From: F1-80-MAGs062 sp046345315
GTDB lineage: Bacteria; Planctomycetota; Planctomycetia; Planctomycetales; Planctomycetaceae
Assembly (NCBI GenBank): GCA_046345315.1
Contig: JBKDKA010000082.1
Coordinates: 33,946 to 97,945 of the forward strand
DNA length: 64,000 nt
Direction: 5' to 3'
Position numbers and translations under genes: made by a program
The notes under the pieces: generated by a model
What the model saw: the letters and a program-made list of their open reading frames with translations, nothing else
What the model was told of the DNA's origin: nothing
The model's database searches: none
In this document: in pieces, positions 52,505 through 61,633 of the stretch
Layout of the letters: the number at the start of each line of letters is the position of its first letter
How positions within the stretch are numbered: position 1 is the first letter of the stretch

Positions 52505-52590
52505 GAAGCGACAATTCAACCGGTTGCAGAGAAGTCACAATTCATCCGGTTGTATGAATGACAGGGCAGGAATCCACACTCAGGAACTAA

Positions 52591-52613
52591 ATTCCCGCCT
52601 GCGCGGGAATGAC
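52591..52613. repeat. ATTCCC-N8-GGGAAT element
   Basis: ATTCCCGCCTGCGCGGGAAT plus GAC, followed by CACAATCCCCCGATTTTAAG. The downstream 30 bases match those after the copy at 56804, so the mobile or copied unit is longer than the palindrome. Confidence 0.75.
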
Positions 52614-52678
52614 ACAATCCCCCGATTTTAAGCTCTCACAAAGCAAGCGGGCAGAACTTCCATTTTCAGGACTCACTG

Positions 52679-53734
52679 ATGAAATTCGCACTGTGGATCC
52701 GAACTTCGAGGCGATCGGTCGCGGTCATTGTCTGCATTGGATGGCATCTTCTTATGGCGGTCACAGACACCGCGGCCTTTGAAGCTCCGGTATCAGTGAC
52801 TCTGGAGCAGACCGAAGCAGCACTGACGGTCAGAAGAAACGATCAGGTTGTATTGGTTTACAATAAACAATCTCCGCCGTTGCCCAATGGCCTGAATCCG
52901 CGATATCAGCGAAGCGGTTTTCTTCATCCCGTGATGTCGCCGTCCGGCCGAGTTGTCACGGCGACGTTTCCGAAAGATCATCCGCATCAGCACGGAATCT
53001 TCTCGGCATGGGTTCGAACAATATGGAATGAGCGAAGTATTGATTTCTGGAATCTGGCAGGAGGGACAGGACGAGTTCTGCATCATCAGGTCATTCGCTC
53101 CGATCAGACAGACAGTGGCGTCGAGATTGAAACGGAACTCATTCACCGCGCCGAGGAAGATCCGGTCGTCGATGTTCTGAAAGAGCGATGGAAGATCACC
53201 GTGCCGAATGCTGCAACGGATTATCATGTGTTCGATCTGGAGACGCGACAGGAAGCACTGACGGAAATTCCGCTGATCATCCACGAATATCATTACGGCG
53301 GAATGGCATTGCGAGGTCCCGGGGTCTGGTTGTCACCCAACGACAGTGATTCATCGAAAACAGAAAACCAGAAGCCGGACTCCGGCACCGCAGCGCAGTT
53401 CCTGAATGACCTGGGATCAGATCGCATTCAGGGAAATCACCAGCAAGCTCGCTGGGTCGCGATGTCCGGGAGCATCGACGGGCGTGAAGTGACCGTCGCC
53501 GTGCTGAGTCATCGAGACAACTTTCGTGCGCCTCAAGCGGTTCGCATGCATCCGACAAAACCATACTTCACGTTTGCGCCGTGTGTGAACGGCGAATTCG
53601 TGATTGATCGCGAGCATCCGCTGGTCAACCGTTATCGATACCTGATCACTGACGCGGCCCCGGACGCTGCATGGCTGAACGATCAGTGGAATGCATATGG
53701 ACAAATTACTGATGATCCATCAGTCACAGAGTGA
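52679..53734 (+). CDS. PmoA-family (DUF6807) exported protein
   Basis: 351 aa. Signal peptide (SVAVIVCIGWHLLMAVTDTA). Family signs: NPRYQRSGFLHPVMSPSGRV, TFPKDHPHQHGIFSAWVRT with the DHPHxHG motif, an IHEYHYGGMALRGPGVWL segment, and CVNGEFVIDREHPLVNRYRY near the end. Members (often labelled methane-oxygenase PmoA, wrongly by biochemistry) are beta-sandwich proteins in Bacteroidetes and Planctomycetes, placed near sugar-degradation genes. The His cluster may bind a metal. Function not known. Confidence 0.85.
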   Translation: MKFALWIRTSRRSVAVIVCIGWHLLMAVTDTAAFEAPVSVTLEQTEAALTVRRNDQVVLVYNKQSPPLPNGLNPRYQRSGFLHPVMSPSGRVVTATFPKDHPHQHGIFSAWVRTIWNERSIDFWNLAGGTGRVLHHQVIRSDQTDSGVEIETELIHRAEEDPVVDVLKERWKITVPNAATDYHVFDLETRQEALTEIPLIIHEYHYGGMALRGPGVWLSPNDSDSSKTENQKPDSGTAAQFLNDLGSDRIQGNHQQARWVAMSGSIDGREVTVAVLSHRDNFRAPQAVRMHPTKPYFTFAPCVNGEFVIDREHPLVNRYRYLITDAAPDAAWLNDQWNAYGQITDDPSVTE

Positions 53735-53779
53735 CATAACCATCCTTCGCGACCTTCGAATTCTTCTGTTTCAGTCTTC

Positions 53780-54877
53780 TCAATTCCCGGTAGCGGAAGG
53801 TTTCGCGCGGCGACGCTGCTGCTGAAGCCAGCCGCACGCGGCTGCTGGAAGACCTTCGTGACCGCCTTCAAACACAGTCACACGAGACACTCCGGCAATG
53901 CGGCGGAGATGGATCTTCCGTCCCAGCGTCTCGTCAGTTGCGAGATCTGAAGGCATCGGATTTCTGAGCGACCGGTTGACAGTCAGCTGATTCAGTTCGT
54001 CGTCCGTCACCATCGGATATCCTCCCGCTCGAGCAATCACGTTGAAGGCTCGCAGGGAGTGACTGACTGGAACAGATCCTGTGTGGCCGTCGTGAACTCC
54101 CGCGGCCAGTTCGACAGGCAGGTCCCCGGTACGGTGCAACCAGTGAATCGGTGAACGATCGCGGTAGTCCGCATCACGTTCCGGTGACACTCCCGGTGCA
54201 CCCCCGAGACTGGCTTCAATCATCCGATGGTAACCGTTCTCCATGTTCTTCTTCAGATGAAACCGGTGCCAGTCTTCCAGATCACTGATCCCGACCCACG
54301 CTGAGACAGCAGAAAATCGATCAGGATGATGACCGGCCATCAGCATCGACATATGGCCCCCACCGGAAACTCCTGCCAGATAAATGCACTCCGGATCCAG
54401 CTGAAAACGTGAGCTCATCAGGGCGAGAGCATCGAGGATATCCTGTCGAGCGAGACGTGAACCGCAGGCCTCCGGGTGATCATTACGGCCGCGGAAATTC
54501 GGATGAAGATAAATCCAGCCACGTGTTACGGCTTCACGCAGCCAGTCGCTGTTATTCTGTCGATAATCACCGCTCCAGGAATGCAGAAAGACCAGTATCG
54601 GAGTTTTCTGTTCCGTCGCGGAAGCTGGTGCATGAAAAAGCACGGGCTGTTCTGTTTGATCGAGACTGCTGATGAACTTCATCTCCGTCAGCGGAGGCTG
54701 ATCGTTATCCTTACCGGCGGAATTCTCCTGAATCGCAGCGGTCAGCAACAACGGAATCCGGGCGCCCGCAGATGCACCAGCGAAGGCAGTGCCATGGTTC
54801 AACAGAGGCACCGCAATCAGGAGCATTCTGAAAACACATGGAAACACAACGTGCAACGCTCGTGAAAAAGTCCGCAT
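53780..54877 (-). CDS. Exported alpha/beta hydrolase (prolyl-oligopeptidase type)
   Basis: 365 aa from ATG 54877; ATG 54907 or 54904 (GAGG upstream) would add 10 residues. Signal peptide ends GTAFAG. Hydrolase marks: PILVFLHSWSGDYRQNNSDW (oxyanion region), nucleophile elbow YLAGVSGGGHMS with G-x-S-x-G, and a catalytic His in VFEGGHEGLPAAA near the end. The acid is likely in ELAAGVHDGHTGSVP. An esterase or peptidase is likely; substrate unknown. It follows a probable terminator of the next gene upstream. Confidence 0.85.
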   Translation of the reverse strand: MRTFSRALHVVFPCVFRMLLIAVPLLNHGTAFAGASAGARIPLLLTAAIQENSAGKDNDQPPLTEMKFISSLDQTEQPVLFHAPASATEQKTPILVFLHSWSGDYRQNNSDWLREAVTRGWIYLHPNFRGRNDHPEACGSRLARQDILDALALMSSRFQLDPECIYLAGVSGGGHMSMLMAGHHPDRFSAVSAWVGISDLEDWHRFHLKKNMENGYHRMIEASLGGAPGVSPERDADYRDRSPIHWLHRTGDLPVELAAGVHDGHTGSVPVSHSLRAFNVIARAGGYPMVTDDELNQLTVNRSLRNPMPSDLATDETLGRKIHLRRIAGVSRVTVFEGGHEGLPAAACGWLQQQRRRAKPSATGN

Positions 54878-54963
54878 GCACCAGCAACTCTTATCTCCAA
54901 CCATCATCCTCAATCCTCAATCCTGTTCCCTGCTCTCAGCTCCCCGTTCGCCGTTTCAAGAAC

Positions 54964-54994
54964 AATGCCGAAGAACGAAGCGTTCTCCGGCATT
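54964..54994 (-). terminator. Terminator-like hairpin after the sialate O-acetylesterase gene
   Basis: A 14-bp stem with one mismatch (AATGCCGGAGAACG / CGTTCTTCGGCATT on the minus strand) and CTT loop, followed by GTTCTTG. It lies 34 bases after the stop codon of the esterase gene. Confidence 0.65.
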
Positions 54995-55027
54995 GCAGGA
55001 TCACATCCGGAATCCGACTGCCTCAGC

Positions 55028-56527
55028 TTATTTCGCCTCAGCCGTCACGCCCGGCCAGTCATCGGTTCGGAACGGTGTGAGCGGCAGTCCGGCCTTGCTG
55101 AACATGTTGCAGACAGGATTGTCGGCCCATGCGTACCGTACTGATTTTGGATTCGACACCTTGTCACTGGTCACTTCGACACGTCCATCCGGCAGGACTG
55201 TGGCTGATGCCCATACGAATTTTTTGTCTTCGCCGGCAATCGAGAATCCTCGTGGTGTATTCACATCGAACGGACGCCAGCCGCCATCCACATGATCAAA
55301 CGTCAGGATGACTTTCGCTCCCTGAACTTCCATACTCCGATACTGCGGACTGTGATAAGCAATCTGGATTCCGTAATCCTTCGCAAGAGCCCAGCGAGCC
55401 AGTCGGCGACCGACATCGAATTTATTTTTTGGGTGAATATCTTTTCCTTCACCGATATCAATGATGACTGCTTCACCAGTATTTGGCAGCTTCGTCATTG
55501 TCATGGTCTGAGCTTCTCGCAGTTCTGCCCAGTCGCTGTCACCCGGTTCCGGCTTTTCATCTTTGAAGTCTGCCAGCTGAACCCAGTAGAACGGAAAATC
55601 ACCGATTCCCCACTCCTTCCGCCAGCTGGAAATCATGAGCGGAAACAGATCGCGGTACTGGTAAGCTCGAGAAGCATTGCTTTCTCCCTGATACCAGATG
55701 GCACCTTTGATTGTGTATCCCAGGTGAGACTTCAGAACACCGTTGTAGATGTTGGCAGGGCGATGATTTCCGCCCATCTGACCAGTGAGCTGCTTCAGTT
55801 TTTTTGCATCTTCTTCACTGAGGTTCTGCAGCCCGGACAGTTTTTCAAACTCACTTTCCATCGCAACCCAGCGTTCAATCATGGGTTTGTATTTTTCGTC
55901 TGCAGTCAGCAGCTCACGATTGATCCACGCTTCGCATGCTGAACCACCCCAGGCGTTGTTGATCATTCCAACAGGAACATCCAGTGTCTGATGAAGCTGG
56001 CGACCGAAGAAATATCCTACGGCAGAGAAACTGCCAAGCGTCTGCGGTGAGCAAACCTGCCATTGACGATCATGGGTGTTGATGGGCTTCTGACTGCCGA
56101 CCTGAGGAAAATTGATCATTCGCAGATTCGGAAACTTAGCGGCGAGCTTCTCCAGATCCGGATCATTCGCCAGATCAATGCTCCACTGCATATTCGACTG
56201 CCCGGAGCACACCCAGACTTCGCCGACAAGAACATCCTGAATGGTTCGAGTTTCATCGGCCTTCACTGTCAGAGTGTGGGGCCCACCGGCATCCAGAGCC
56301 GGGAGTGAAACCTCAAATCGTCCATCCGAACCGGCCTTCGTCGATGCGGTTCCCCCGCCGATTTCGACTGTGACATCCTGACCAGCGGTCGTCCATCCCC
56401 AGACCTTGATCGGCGCCTTCTGCTGGACAACCATGTGGTCACCGAAGACGTTCGGCAGCTGCAGAGCCGCTTCAGCGCGGCCACACACCAGAGTCAGACA
56501 CGCAAGGACCAATACCAGTTTCTTCAC
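55028..56527 (-). CDS. Sialate O-acetylesterase-like protein (SASA/SGNH)
   Basis: 499 aa. GTG 56527 has a GGGAGGG RBS 7 bases before; the longer GTG 56542 would place the RBS inside the gene. Signal peptide KKLVLVLACLTLVCGRAEA. A beta-sandwich domain (about 25-100) is followed by the SGNH block: VWVCSGQSNMQWSI with catalytic Ser at about 111, then VGMINNAWGGSACEAWIN and GAIWYQGESNASRAYQYRD, and a His in IDIGEGKDIHPKNKFDVGRR. It removes O-acetyl groups from sialic acids or other polysaccharides. Acts in the periplasm or outside. Confidence 0.92.
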   Translation of the reverse strand: MKKLVLVLACLTLVCGRAEAALQLPNVFGDHMVVQQKAPIKVWGWTTAGQDVTVEIGGGTASTKAGSDGRFEVSLPALDAGGPHTLTVKADETRTIQDVLVGEVWVCSGQSNMQWSIDLANDPDLEKLAAKFPNLRMINFPQVGSQKPINTHDRQWQVCSPQTLGSFSAVGYFFGRQLHQTLDVPVGMINNAWGGSACEAWINRELLTADEKYKPMIERWVAMESEFEKLSGLQNLSEEDAKKLKQLTGQMGGNHRPANIYNGVLKSHLGYTIKGAIWYQGESNASRAYQYRDLFPLMISSWRKEWGIGDFPFYWVQLADFKDEKPEPGDSDWAELREAQTMTMTKLPNTGEAVIIDIGEGKDIHPKNKFDVGRRLARWALAKDYGIQIAYHSPQYRSMEVQGAKVILTFDHVDGGWRPFDVNTPRGFSIAGEDKKFVWASATVLPDGRVEVTSDKVSNPKSVRYAWADNPVCNMFSKAGLPLTPFRTDDWPGVTAEAK

Positions 56528-56803
56528 GAAACGCCCTCCCACTTAAAGATCAAAACCAGACCAAGCTCAATCGGGAATCGGAACACCACCCGGATCGGAC
56601 AAATCGAGCCGACAGCGGAACAATCCTGAAACCTGTCACCTGCGATCGACCTCATGAATCTTCTCATACTTGTTGTCACCCGTTCAGTGACGCCGTCATT
56701 AGACCATTCCCGCAGCATTTTTTGAAACGAACGGGGCAGAATCCGAAATCCGGGCGAAATCCGCAACCTGGTGATCTGTGACTTCCGGGAATTGGAGATT
56801 TCC
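56528..56803. other. Intergenic, no gene seen (left part of 56528-56998)
   Basis: Nothing clear except AT/GC-mixed DNA before the ATTCCC element; no promoter could be fixed. Confidence 0.4.
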
Positions 56804-56829
56804 GTCATTCCCGCCTGCGCGGGAATGAC
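56804..56829. repeat. ATTCCC-N8-GGGAAT element, perfect palindrome
   Basis: GTC-ATTCCCGCCTGCGCGGGAAT-GAC, the best copy, with the CACAAGACCCCTGATTTAAG tail shared with the copy at 52591. Confidence 0.8.
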
Positions 56830-56998
56830 ACAAGACCCCTGATTTAAGCTCTGACAATGCACCAGGTTTGACAAAGCACCCAAGTGCCTTCTGAGATGAA
56901 GGCCCCTGAAGCGACAGGCAACTCTGATCTTGTGACCACCCGGCATCAGCAGATAAACTCAGGAGCAACCTCTTCCGGAAAAGGATTTCCAGACGCCC

Positions 56999-58828
56999 AT
57001 GTGGTGCGAACACTGCCAAGCTGATGTCTCTCCGACTCCCGGATCTCCCGATGGAGAGTCCCGCTGCACACGCTGCGGAAGCAGAATCAGCGTCGGTATT
57101 CGAAAGGGAGACAACATCCAGCAGGCGCGAGCCATCCTCGAACGGTGGCAGTCAGGAGACCTGCTCGATCAGATTCGGTCATCAGAAGAACTCCCGCCGC
57201 TTGTGTGGAGCACCGATCTGAATCGCCAGAGCAAACCCGGCATACCTTCGGGTGGTTCTTTCAAATCCACGGATTCATCCGGTGCACTCAACCGAGGACG
57301 TGATCCCGGTCGAAGCGGCGAGAAGCGGCAGGAAGAACCTCAGAAGTGGATGCCGCCGCGAGTCAGGTCAGCGAATGAAACAGCTCCGTTTCAGCGAACG
57401 CCCGCCAAAGACGACCTGCCGAAACACGATCCAAAGACGGAGACAATCCCGACGGCGGCACGTCCACCCGTGGTGAGCGTCACTCCCGGCGAAAAACCGG
57501 ATGACGAAACACTGCCTGTCCCGTCAATGAAGCAATTCGCGGAACTTCTGAGCGCCAGTATTCTGCCGGCGAAGGATGTTCTGCCCACGAAAACAGCAGA
57601 GCCGCGAGCGACAGTTTATCCAAACCCGGATCTCGACGAACGCCTGAATCAGCCGCTGGAATTTGAGATTCGGCCTCCAGTGTTTCTTCGTATGCCGCGG
57701 AATACGGGTTCAACGGAGACCGATACGACTGCGAAAGATAGCTCCCCGCAGGTCGGGACTCCCGCGGAAACATCAACTCCTCCGGCTGCACAATCGTCGG
57801 ACATATCGATTACGGCCGCCGTGGACTCAGATCAGATCGCACGCGAAAAGGCGATCAGTCCTCGCGATGTCATTCTCGAAAAACGCCGAGACGATTCCCT
57901 CGAAATTCCGCCGGCACTCGCTGATCAGCCTGATCAATCGCTATCCAGCGCAGAATCAATAATGTTGACTGAGCGTGACAATTCTGCGCGCGGATCAGAA
58001 GAACGTCCGGAAACTCAACTTCCGGCAGATTCTGCGCCCTCATCTCAGACGAAGACAAACAAAACGAGAGCGCTACAGCGAACGTCGGTGCACCGCAGGG
58101 TGCAACCATCGTCATCCAGCTCCGGTTTGACATCAGGAAAAAAACCTGTGAGCCGAAAATTTCGAATTGATCAGCCCGGCGACAAATCCGACGAACAGTC
58201 AGAACTGACGGCTCGAGCCACGTCATCAGATGCAGCCGGTCCAAGATCCAGTGCAGCACCTGAAAGAAAGCTCGTTTCAAACTCTCTTCCGGGGCAGGGC
58301 AGACGGCTGCGAATCGATGATCCGGAACCCGTAGAGAAGCTCGCCGAGACAGCGAATTCCCGAACAAGAACTCAGGGAAAGGCTTATCGACGTTACATCG
58401 ATGAGCCGCACGCATCCCAGCCTCGCGGACCGCATTTTCAGGTCACAGCGCCGACGCGATCGAACCTGACTGCCATGACGGGGCAGTTTCTTGCCTATCT
58501 GGGAGTCCTTGGTCTGACCATCGGAACGGCGATTGTCATCTATGGCCACTTCGGTGGCTACTCAGAATACACTCCGACGGGCTGGCTGGTGACCACTGTC
58601 GCTCAGATGCTGCTTTTCCTGGGCGTCATCAATCTCGTGTCCGGGGGAATTGAGCAGAATAACGAAGACGTTTCGCGGCGCATCAATACTCTGGGCGAAC
58701 ATCTGGTCCGAATTGAGCAGGTGACTGAAGAAGTTTTGCGAGGCCCTCGGATTTCCCCAAGGATCTACGCTGATCCGGAAAACGCAGAGCTGCAGACGAC
58801 GACGCGAGAGACGTCAACGATCGATTAG
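56999..58828 (+). CDS. Zinc-ribbon plus low-complexity plus membrane protein
   Basis: 609 aa from ATG 56999. A short zinc ribbon opens the protein: MWCEHCQADVS and RCTRCGSRIS give two C-x-x-C pairs within 30 residues. Residues about 60-490 are of low complexity, rich in Pro, Ser, Thr, Glu, Arg, and likely disordered. The end has two hydrophobic helices: AYLGVLGLTIGTAIVIYGHF and VTTVAQMLLFLGVINLVSGG, and a C-terminal coiled-coil-like segment (NNEDVSRRINTLGEHLVRIE). Family not named; likely a cytoplasm-facing anchored scaffold. Its next neighbour is FtsH, 240 bases on. Confidence 0.72.
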   Translation: MWCEHCQADVSPTPGSPDGESRCTRCGSRISVGIRKGDNIQQARAILERWQSGDLLDQIRSSEELPPLVWSTDLNRQSKPGIPSGGSFKSTDSSGALNRGRDPGRSGEKRQEEPQKWMPPRVRSANETAPFQRTPAKDDLPKHDPKTETIPTAARPPVVSVTPGEKPDDETLPVPSMKQFAELLSASILPAKDVLPTKTAEPRATVYPNPDLDERLNQPLEFEIRPPVFLRMPRNTGSTETDTTAKDSSPQVGTPAETSTPPAAQSSDISITAAVDSDQIAREKAISPRDVILEKRRDDSLEIPPALADQPDQSLSSAESIMLTERDNSARGSEERPETQLPADSAPSSQTKTNKTRALQRTSVHRRVQPSSSSSGLTSGKKPVSRKFRIDQPGDKSDEQSELTARATSSDAAGPRSSAAPERKLVSNSLPGQGRRLRIDDPEPVEKLAETANSRTRTQGKAYRRYIDEPHASQPRGPHFQVTAPTRSNLTAMTGQFLAYLGVLGLTIGTAIVIYGHFGGYSEYTPTGWLVTTVAQMLLFLGVINLVSGGIEQNNEDVSRRINTLGEHLVRIEQVTEEVLRGPRISPRIYADPENAELQTTTRETSTID

Positions 58829-58897
58829 GATCGTTTTCGAAGCCCGGACAGCATCTCATTGGACCGGGACTTCCGCAAAATTCGGCCACTGCAGGGA

Positions 58898-58920
58898 TGC
58901 CAGTCCCTGTTTTGAAACGC
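58898..58920 (-). repeat. Fragment of the ~95-bp palindromic element
   Basis: TGCCAGTCCCTGTTTTGAAA matches only one end of the element (GCCAGTCCCGGTTTTGAAAC). Confidence 0.5.
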
Positions 58921-59068
58921 GTTCCTGCCAGTTGACCTCAACAGAGTGCGTGTCTAAAGTGACCGGGAACTCATGTTCGGCGGGCGCCATGGACTTATGA
59001 AACGGCACTGGATATTCATCCGGCCGAACTTCCCGCTCCAGGTGAGTTCAACGAGGTAGTCTCCGCAT

Positions 59069-61147
59069 ATGACAAACGGTCAGGATCAGCAGTCACCGAA
59101 CGGTTCGGATGGTTCCGGCCGTCCCGGACGCAGTCCTCGCAAGGATCGAAATCCGAGTGGCAACACTTTCTGGTATCTGATGGTGCTGGGAGTGATACTG
59201 GCGGTGGCATTCTCCGTCGCCGGACGTGGCCGCCACGGTGAGAAACTTCGATTCAGCGAATTCAAGACTAAACTCGAGTCGGGTGAACTCAACCGCGGCA
59301 ACGTTCAGGAGCTGACGATCGGCACGTCGGCCATGGCGTGGCAGAGCCATTCGGCTGAAGACGCGAAGCGACATCAGATCCCTGACTTTCAGCGATCATG
59401 GGTACCGCTCCTTGGTGTCAGCGAGAAAGATCGCGAGATACTTTCAACACTGCTGACAGAAAAGAAAGTGGAGTACACATTCGCGGAGACTCCGTCCGAA
59501 TGGGTTGCCATGGTGCCGATGCTTCTCATCACGGCACTCTTCATTCTGGGCTTCATCTTTATTCTGAGACGTCTTGGTGGTGCGGGATCGGCCATGTCGT
59601 TTGGTCGCAGCCGCGGACGCCTGTACGCTCAGGAAGATGTGAACGTGACTTTCAGTGATGTCGCAGGCATCGATGAAGCCGTTGAAGAGCTGAAAGAAAT
59701 TGTCGAGTTCCTGAAGACACCGCAGAAATATCAGGCTCTGGGAGGACGCATTCCGCGAGGCGTGCTGCTCGTCGGACCTCCAGGTACCGGGAAGACGATG
59801 CTGGCGAAGGCCGTCGCCGGTGAAGCGGGAGTGCCGTTCTTCGGACTTTCCGGATCTGACTTCGTCGAGATGTATGTCGGTGTGGGCGCAGCCCGCGTTC
59901 GCGACATGTTTCAGCAGGCTCTGCAGCGTTCCCCGGCGATCATCTTCATTGATGAACTGGATGCGCTCGGAAAGGTTCGCGGCAGCGGTGCGCCGGGTGG
60001 TCATGACGAACGTGAGCAGACTCTGAATGCGCTGCTGGTGGAGATGGACGGTTTCGGCACTGATCACAGTGTGATCGTAATGGGAGCAACGAACCGTCCG
60101 GAAACGCTCGACCCGGCACTGATGCGTCCGGGGCGTTTCGACCGCCACGTTCTCGTGGATCGACCGGACATCAAGGGCCGCGAAGCGATCCTGAATGTAC
60201 ATGCCCGCAAGGTGAAGCTCGACACGCAGGTGGATTTGAAACGCCTGGCGAAACTGACTCCGGGATTTGTCGGTGCGGATCTCGCCAATCTCTGTAACGA
60301 AGCGGCACTGCTCTCCGCACGACGTGACGAAAAACGCGTCACGATGAAGTCCTTTGAAGACGGGATTGAGCGAGTCATCGCAGGCCTCGAGAAGACTTCC
60401 CGGATCATTGTGGAGGACGTCAAGCGGCGAGTCGCGTGTCATGAATGTGGGCATGCTCTGGTGGCAGCCAGCCTTCCGCATACGGACCCGGTGCACAAGA
60501 TCTCGATCATTCCACGAGGCATGGGTGCGCTTGGATACATGCTGCAGTTGCCGGAAGATGACCGGGAACTTTTGACGCAGTCGGAGCTCCAGAGTCGAAT
60601 TGCGGTCCTGCTGGGGGGAATTGCCGCAGAACAGCTGACGTATAACGAAACCTCAACCGGTGCTCAGAATGACCTCCAGCGAGCCACCTCACTGGCTCGA
60701 CGCATGGTCACGGAATTCGGGATGAGCCCGCGTCTTGGTCGGATGTACTACAGCGAAGCGCAGAGGTCACCTTTCCTCGCTGGAGCTGGTGGCGTCATCT
60801 CCGAGTCTGTTCACAGCGAGGCGACTCATCGAGAAATCGATCAGGAAGTCAAACGGCTGGTCGATGAGGCTTATCGGACGGCATTTGAAACTCTTCAATC
60901 GCGTCGTCCGACTCTGGAACGACTCACAGCCGACCTGATTGACATGGAAACGATGTCAGCCGAACACATGCATAAGGTCATCGACGAACTGAGAACCGGG
61001 CCGAAGATCATGCCGGGAACAACACCTGTTGTCGTTGCGGAATCAGACGGTCCTTCGGTTTCGTCAGCGCCGACCAGCCCGGTGGCTGATCCGGATGACG
61101 CCGGCAATGCGGGTGGATTCCTGCGGGAAGCTGCCGACGGACCTTAA
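59069..61147 (+). CDS. ftsH: ATP-dependent zinc metalloprotease FtsH
   Basis: 692 aa. N-terminal helix (TFWYLMVLGVILAVAFSVAG), a short periplasmic domain (about 55-150), a second helix (MVPMLLITALFILGFIFIL). AAA+ domain: Walker A GPPGTGKT (about 235), Walker B IIFIDELDALG, second region of homology GATNRPETLDPALMRPGRFD. Protease domain zinc site HECGH at about 458-462 (H-E-x-x-H), with a further acid in the TGAQNDLQRAT region. It has a Pro/Ser/Ala-rich C-terminal tail. It removes damaged or unassembled membrane proteins. The Walker B aspartate is followed by EL in place of the usual EI. Confidence 0.97.
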   Translation: MTNGQDQQSPNGSDGSGRPGRSPRKDRNPSGNTFWYLMVLGVILAVAFSVAGRGRHGEKLRFSEFKTKLESGELNRGNVQELTIGTSAMAWQSHSAEDAKRHQIPDFQRSWVPLLGVSEKDREILSTLLTEKKVEYTFAETPSEWVAMVPMLLITALFILGFIFILRRLGGAGSAMSFGRSRGRLYAQEDVNVTFSDVAGIDEAVEELKEIVEFLKTPQKYQALGGRIPRGVLLVGPPGTGKTMLAKAVAGEAGVPFFGLSGSDFVEMYVGVGAARVRDMFQQALQRSPAIIFIDELDALGKVRGSGAPGGHDEREQTLNALLVEMDGFGTDHSVIVMGATNRPETLDPALMRPGRFDRHVLVDRPDIKGREAILNVHARKVKLDTQVDLKRLAKLTPGFVGADLANLCNEAALLSARRDEKRVTMKSFEDGIERVIAGLEKTSRIIVEDVKRRVACHECGHALVAASLPHTDPVHKISIIPRGMGALGYMLQLPEDDRELLTQSELQSRIAVLLGGIAAEQLTYNETSTGAQNDLQRATSLARRMVTEFGMSPRLGRMYYSEAQRSPFLAGAGGVISESVHSEATHREIDQEVKRLVDEAYRTAFETLQSRRPTLERLTADLIDMETMSAEHMHKVIDELRTGPKIMPGTTPVVVAESDGPSVSSAPTSPVADPDDAGNAGGFLREAADGP

Positions 61148-61271
61148 CTGACCTCGTGGATGATCGGGTCCCAAAACCGGAAAACACCGAGAAGCGGTGA
61201 ATTTTCCGTGCAGTTCCTCTTTTCTGAAAGCTGATTGGCCGATACCATCGAGCGTCCCGATTCGGGAAGCT

Positions 61272-61280
61272 TGGTATAAT
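61272..61280 (+). promoter_or_regulatory. Extended -10 promoter candidate for fusA
   Basis: TGG-TATAAT at 61272-61280, an extended -10 (TGnTATAAT). It would give a leader of about 345 bases before the EF-G start. No clear -35. I see no gene in 61148-61633. Confidence 0.4.
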
Positions 61281-61633
61281 TGCGCGCAGATTTCGGTGGC
61301 GAATTCGTTCACGACCGCCTTCGGATAGGTCACACTGCCTGTTGAAAGCAGATCAGACGGTGACTCATTCAGTGGCAGCTCCGAGCTGACATGCGGCAAT
61401 GTCCGGAAGATTTTCACTGTTCAACGATTACGTCAGAACAGCCATCCCCGGACGACCAGAAGCGATGTGCTGTCTGAGACTTCACAAAGTCAGACGTCAA
61501 CGTCGCAGAACGACAGATGAAATTCAGGGGTCAGGTTGTTTTCCTGCAGGGGCGAACAGAGCTGATCCAGAGAGTGTCCCTGCGGAATGTTTCCGCTGCT
61601 TTTTTCTGATCCATACTTTAGGACCGTTCGACA

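Noticed and set aside
51977..52561. 194-codon plus-strand frame
   Set aside because: It reads through the ATTCCC element and the GGCC hairpin cluster and has no protein-family signs.
59444..60496. 350-codon minus-strand frame
   Set aside because: Antisense shadow of ftsH caused by codon bias.
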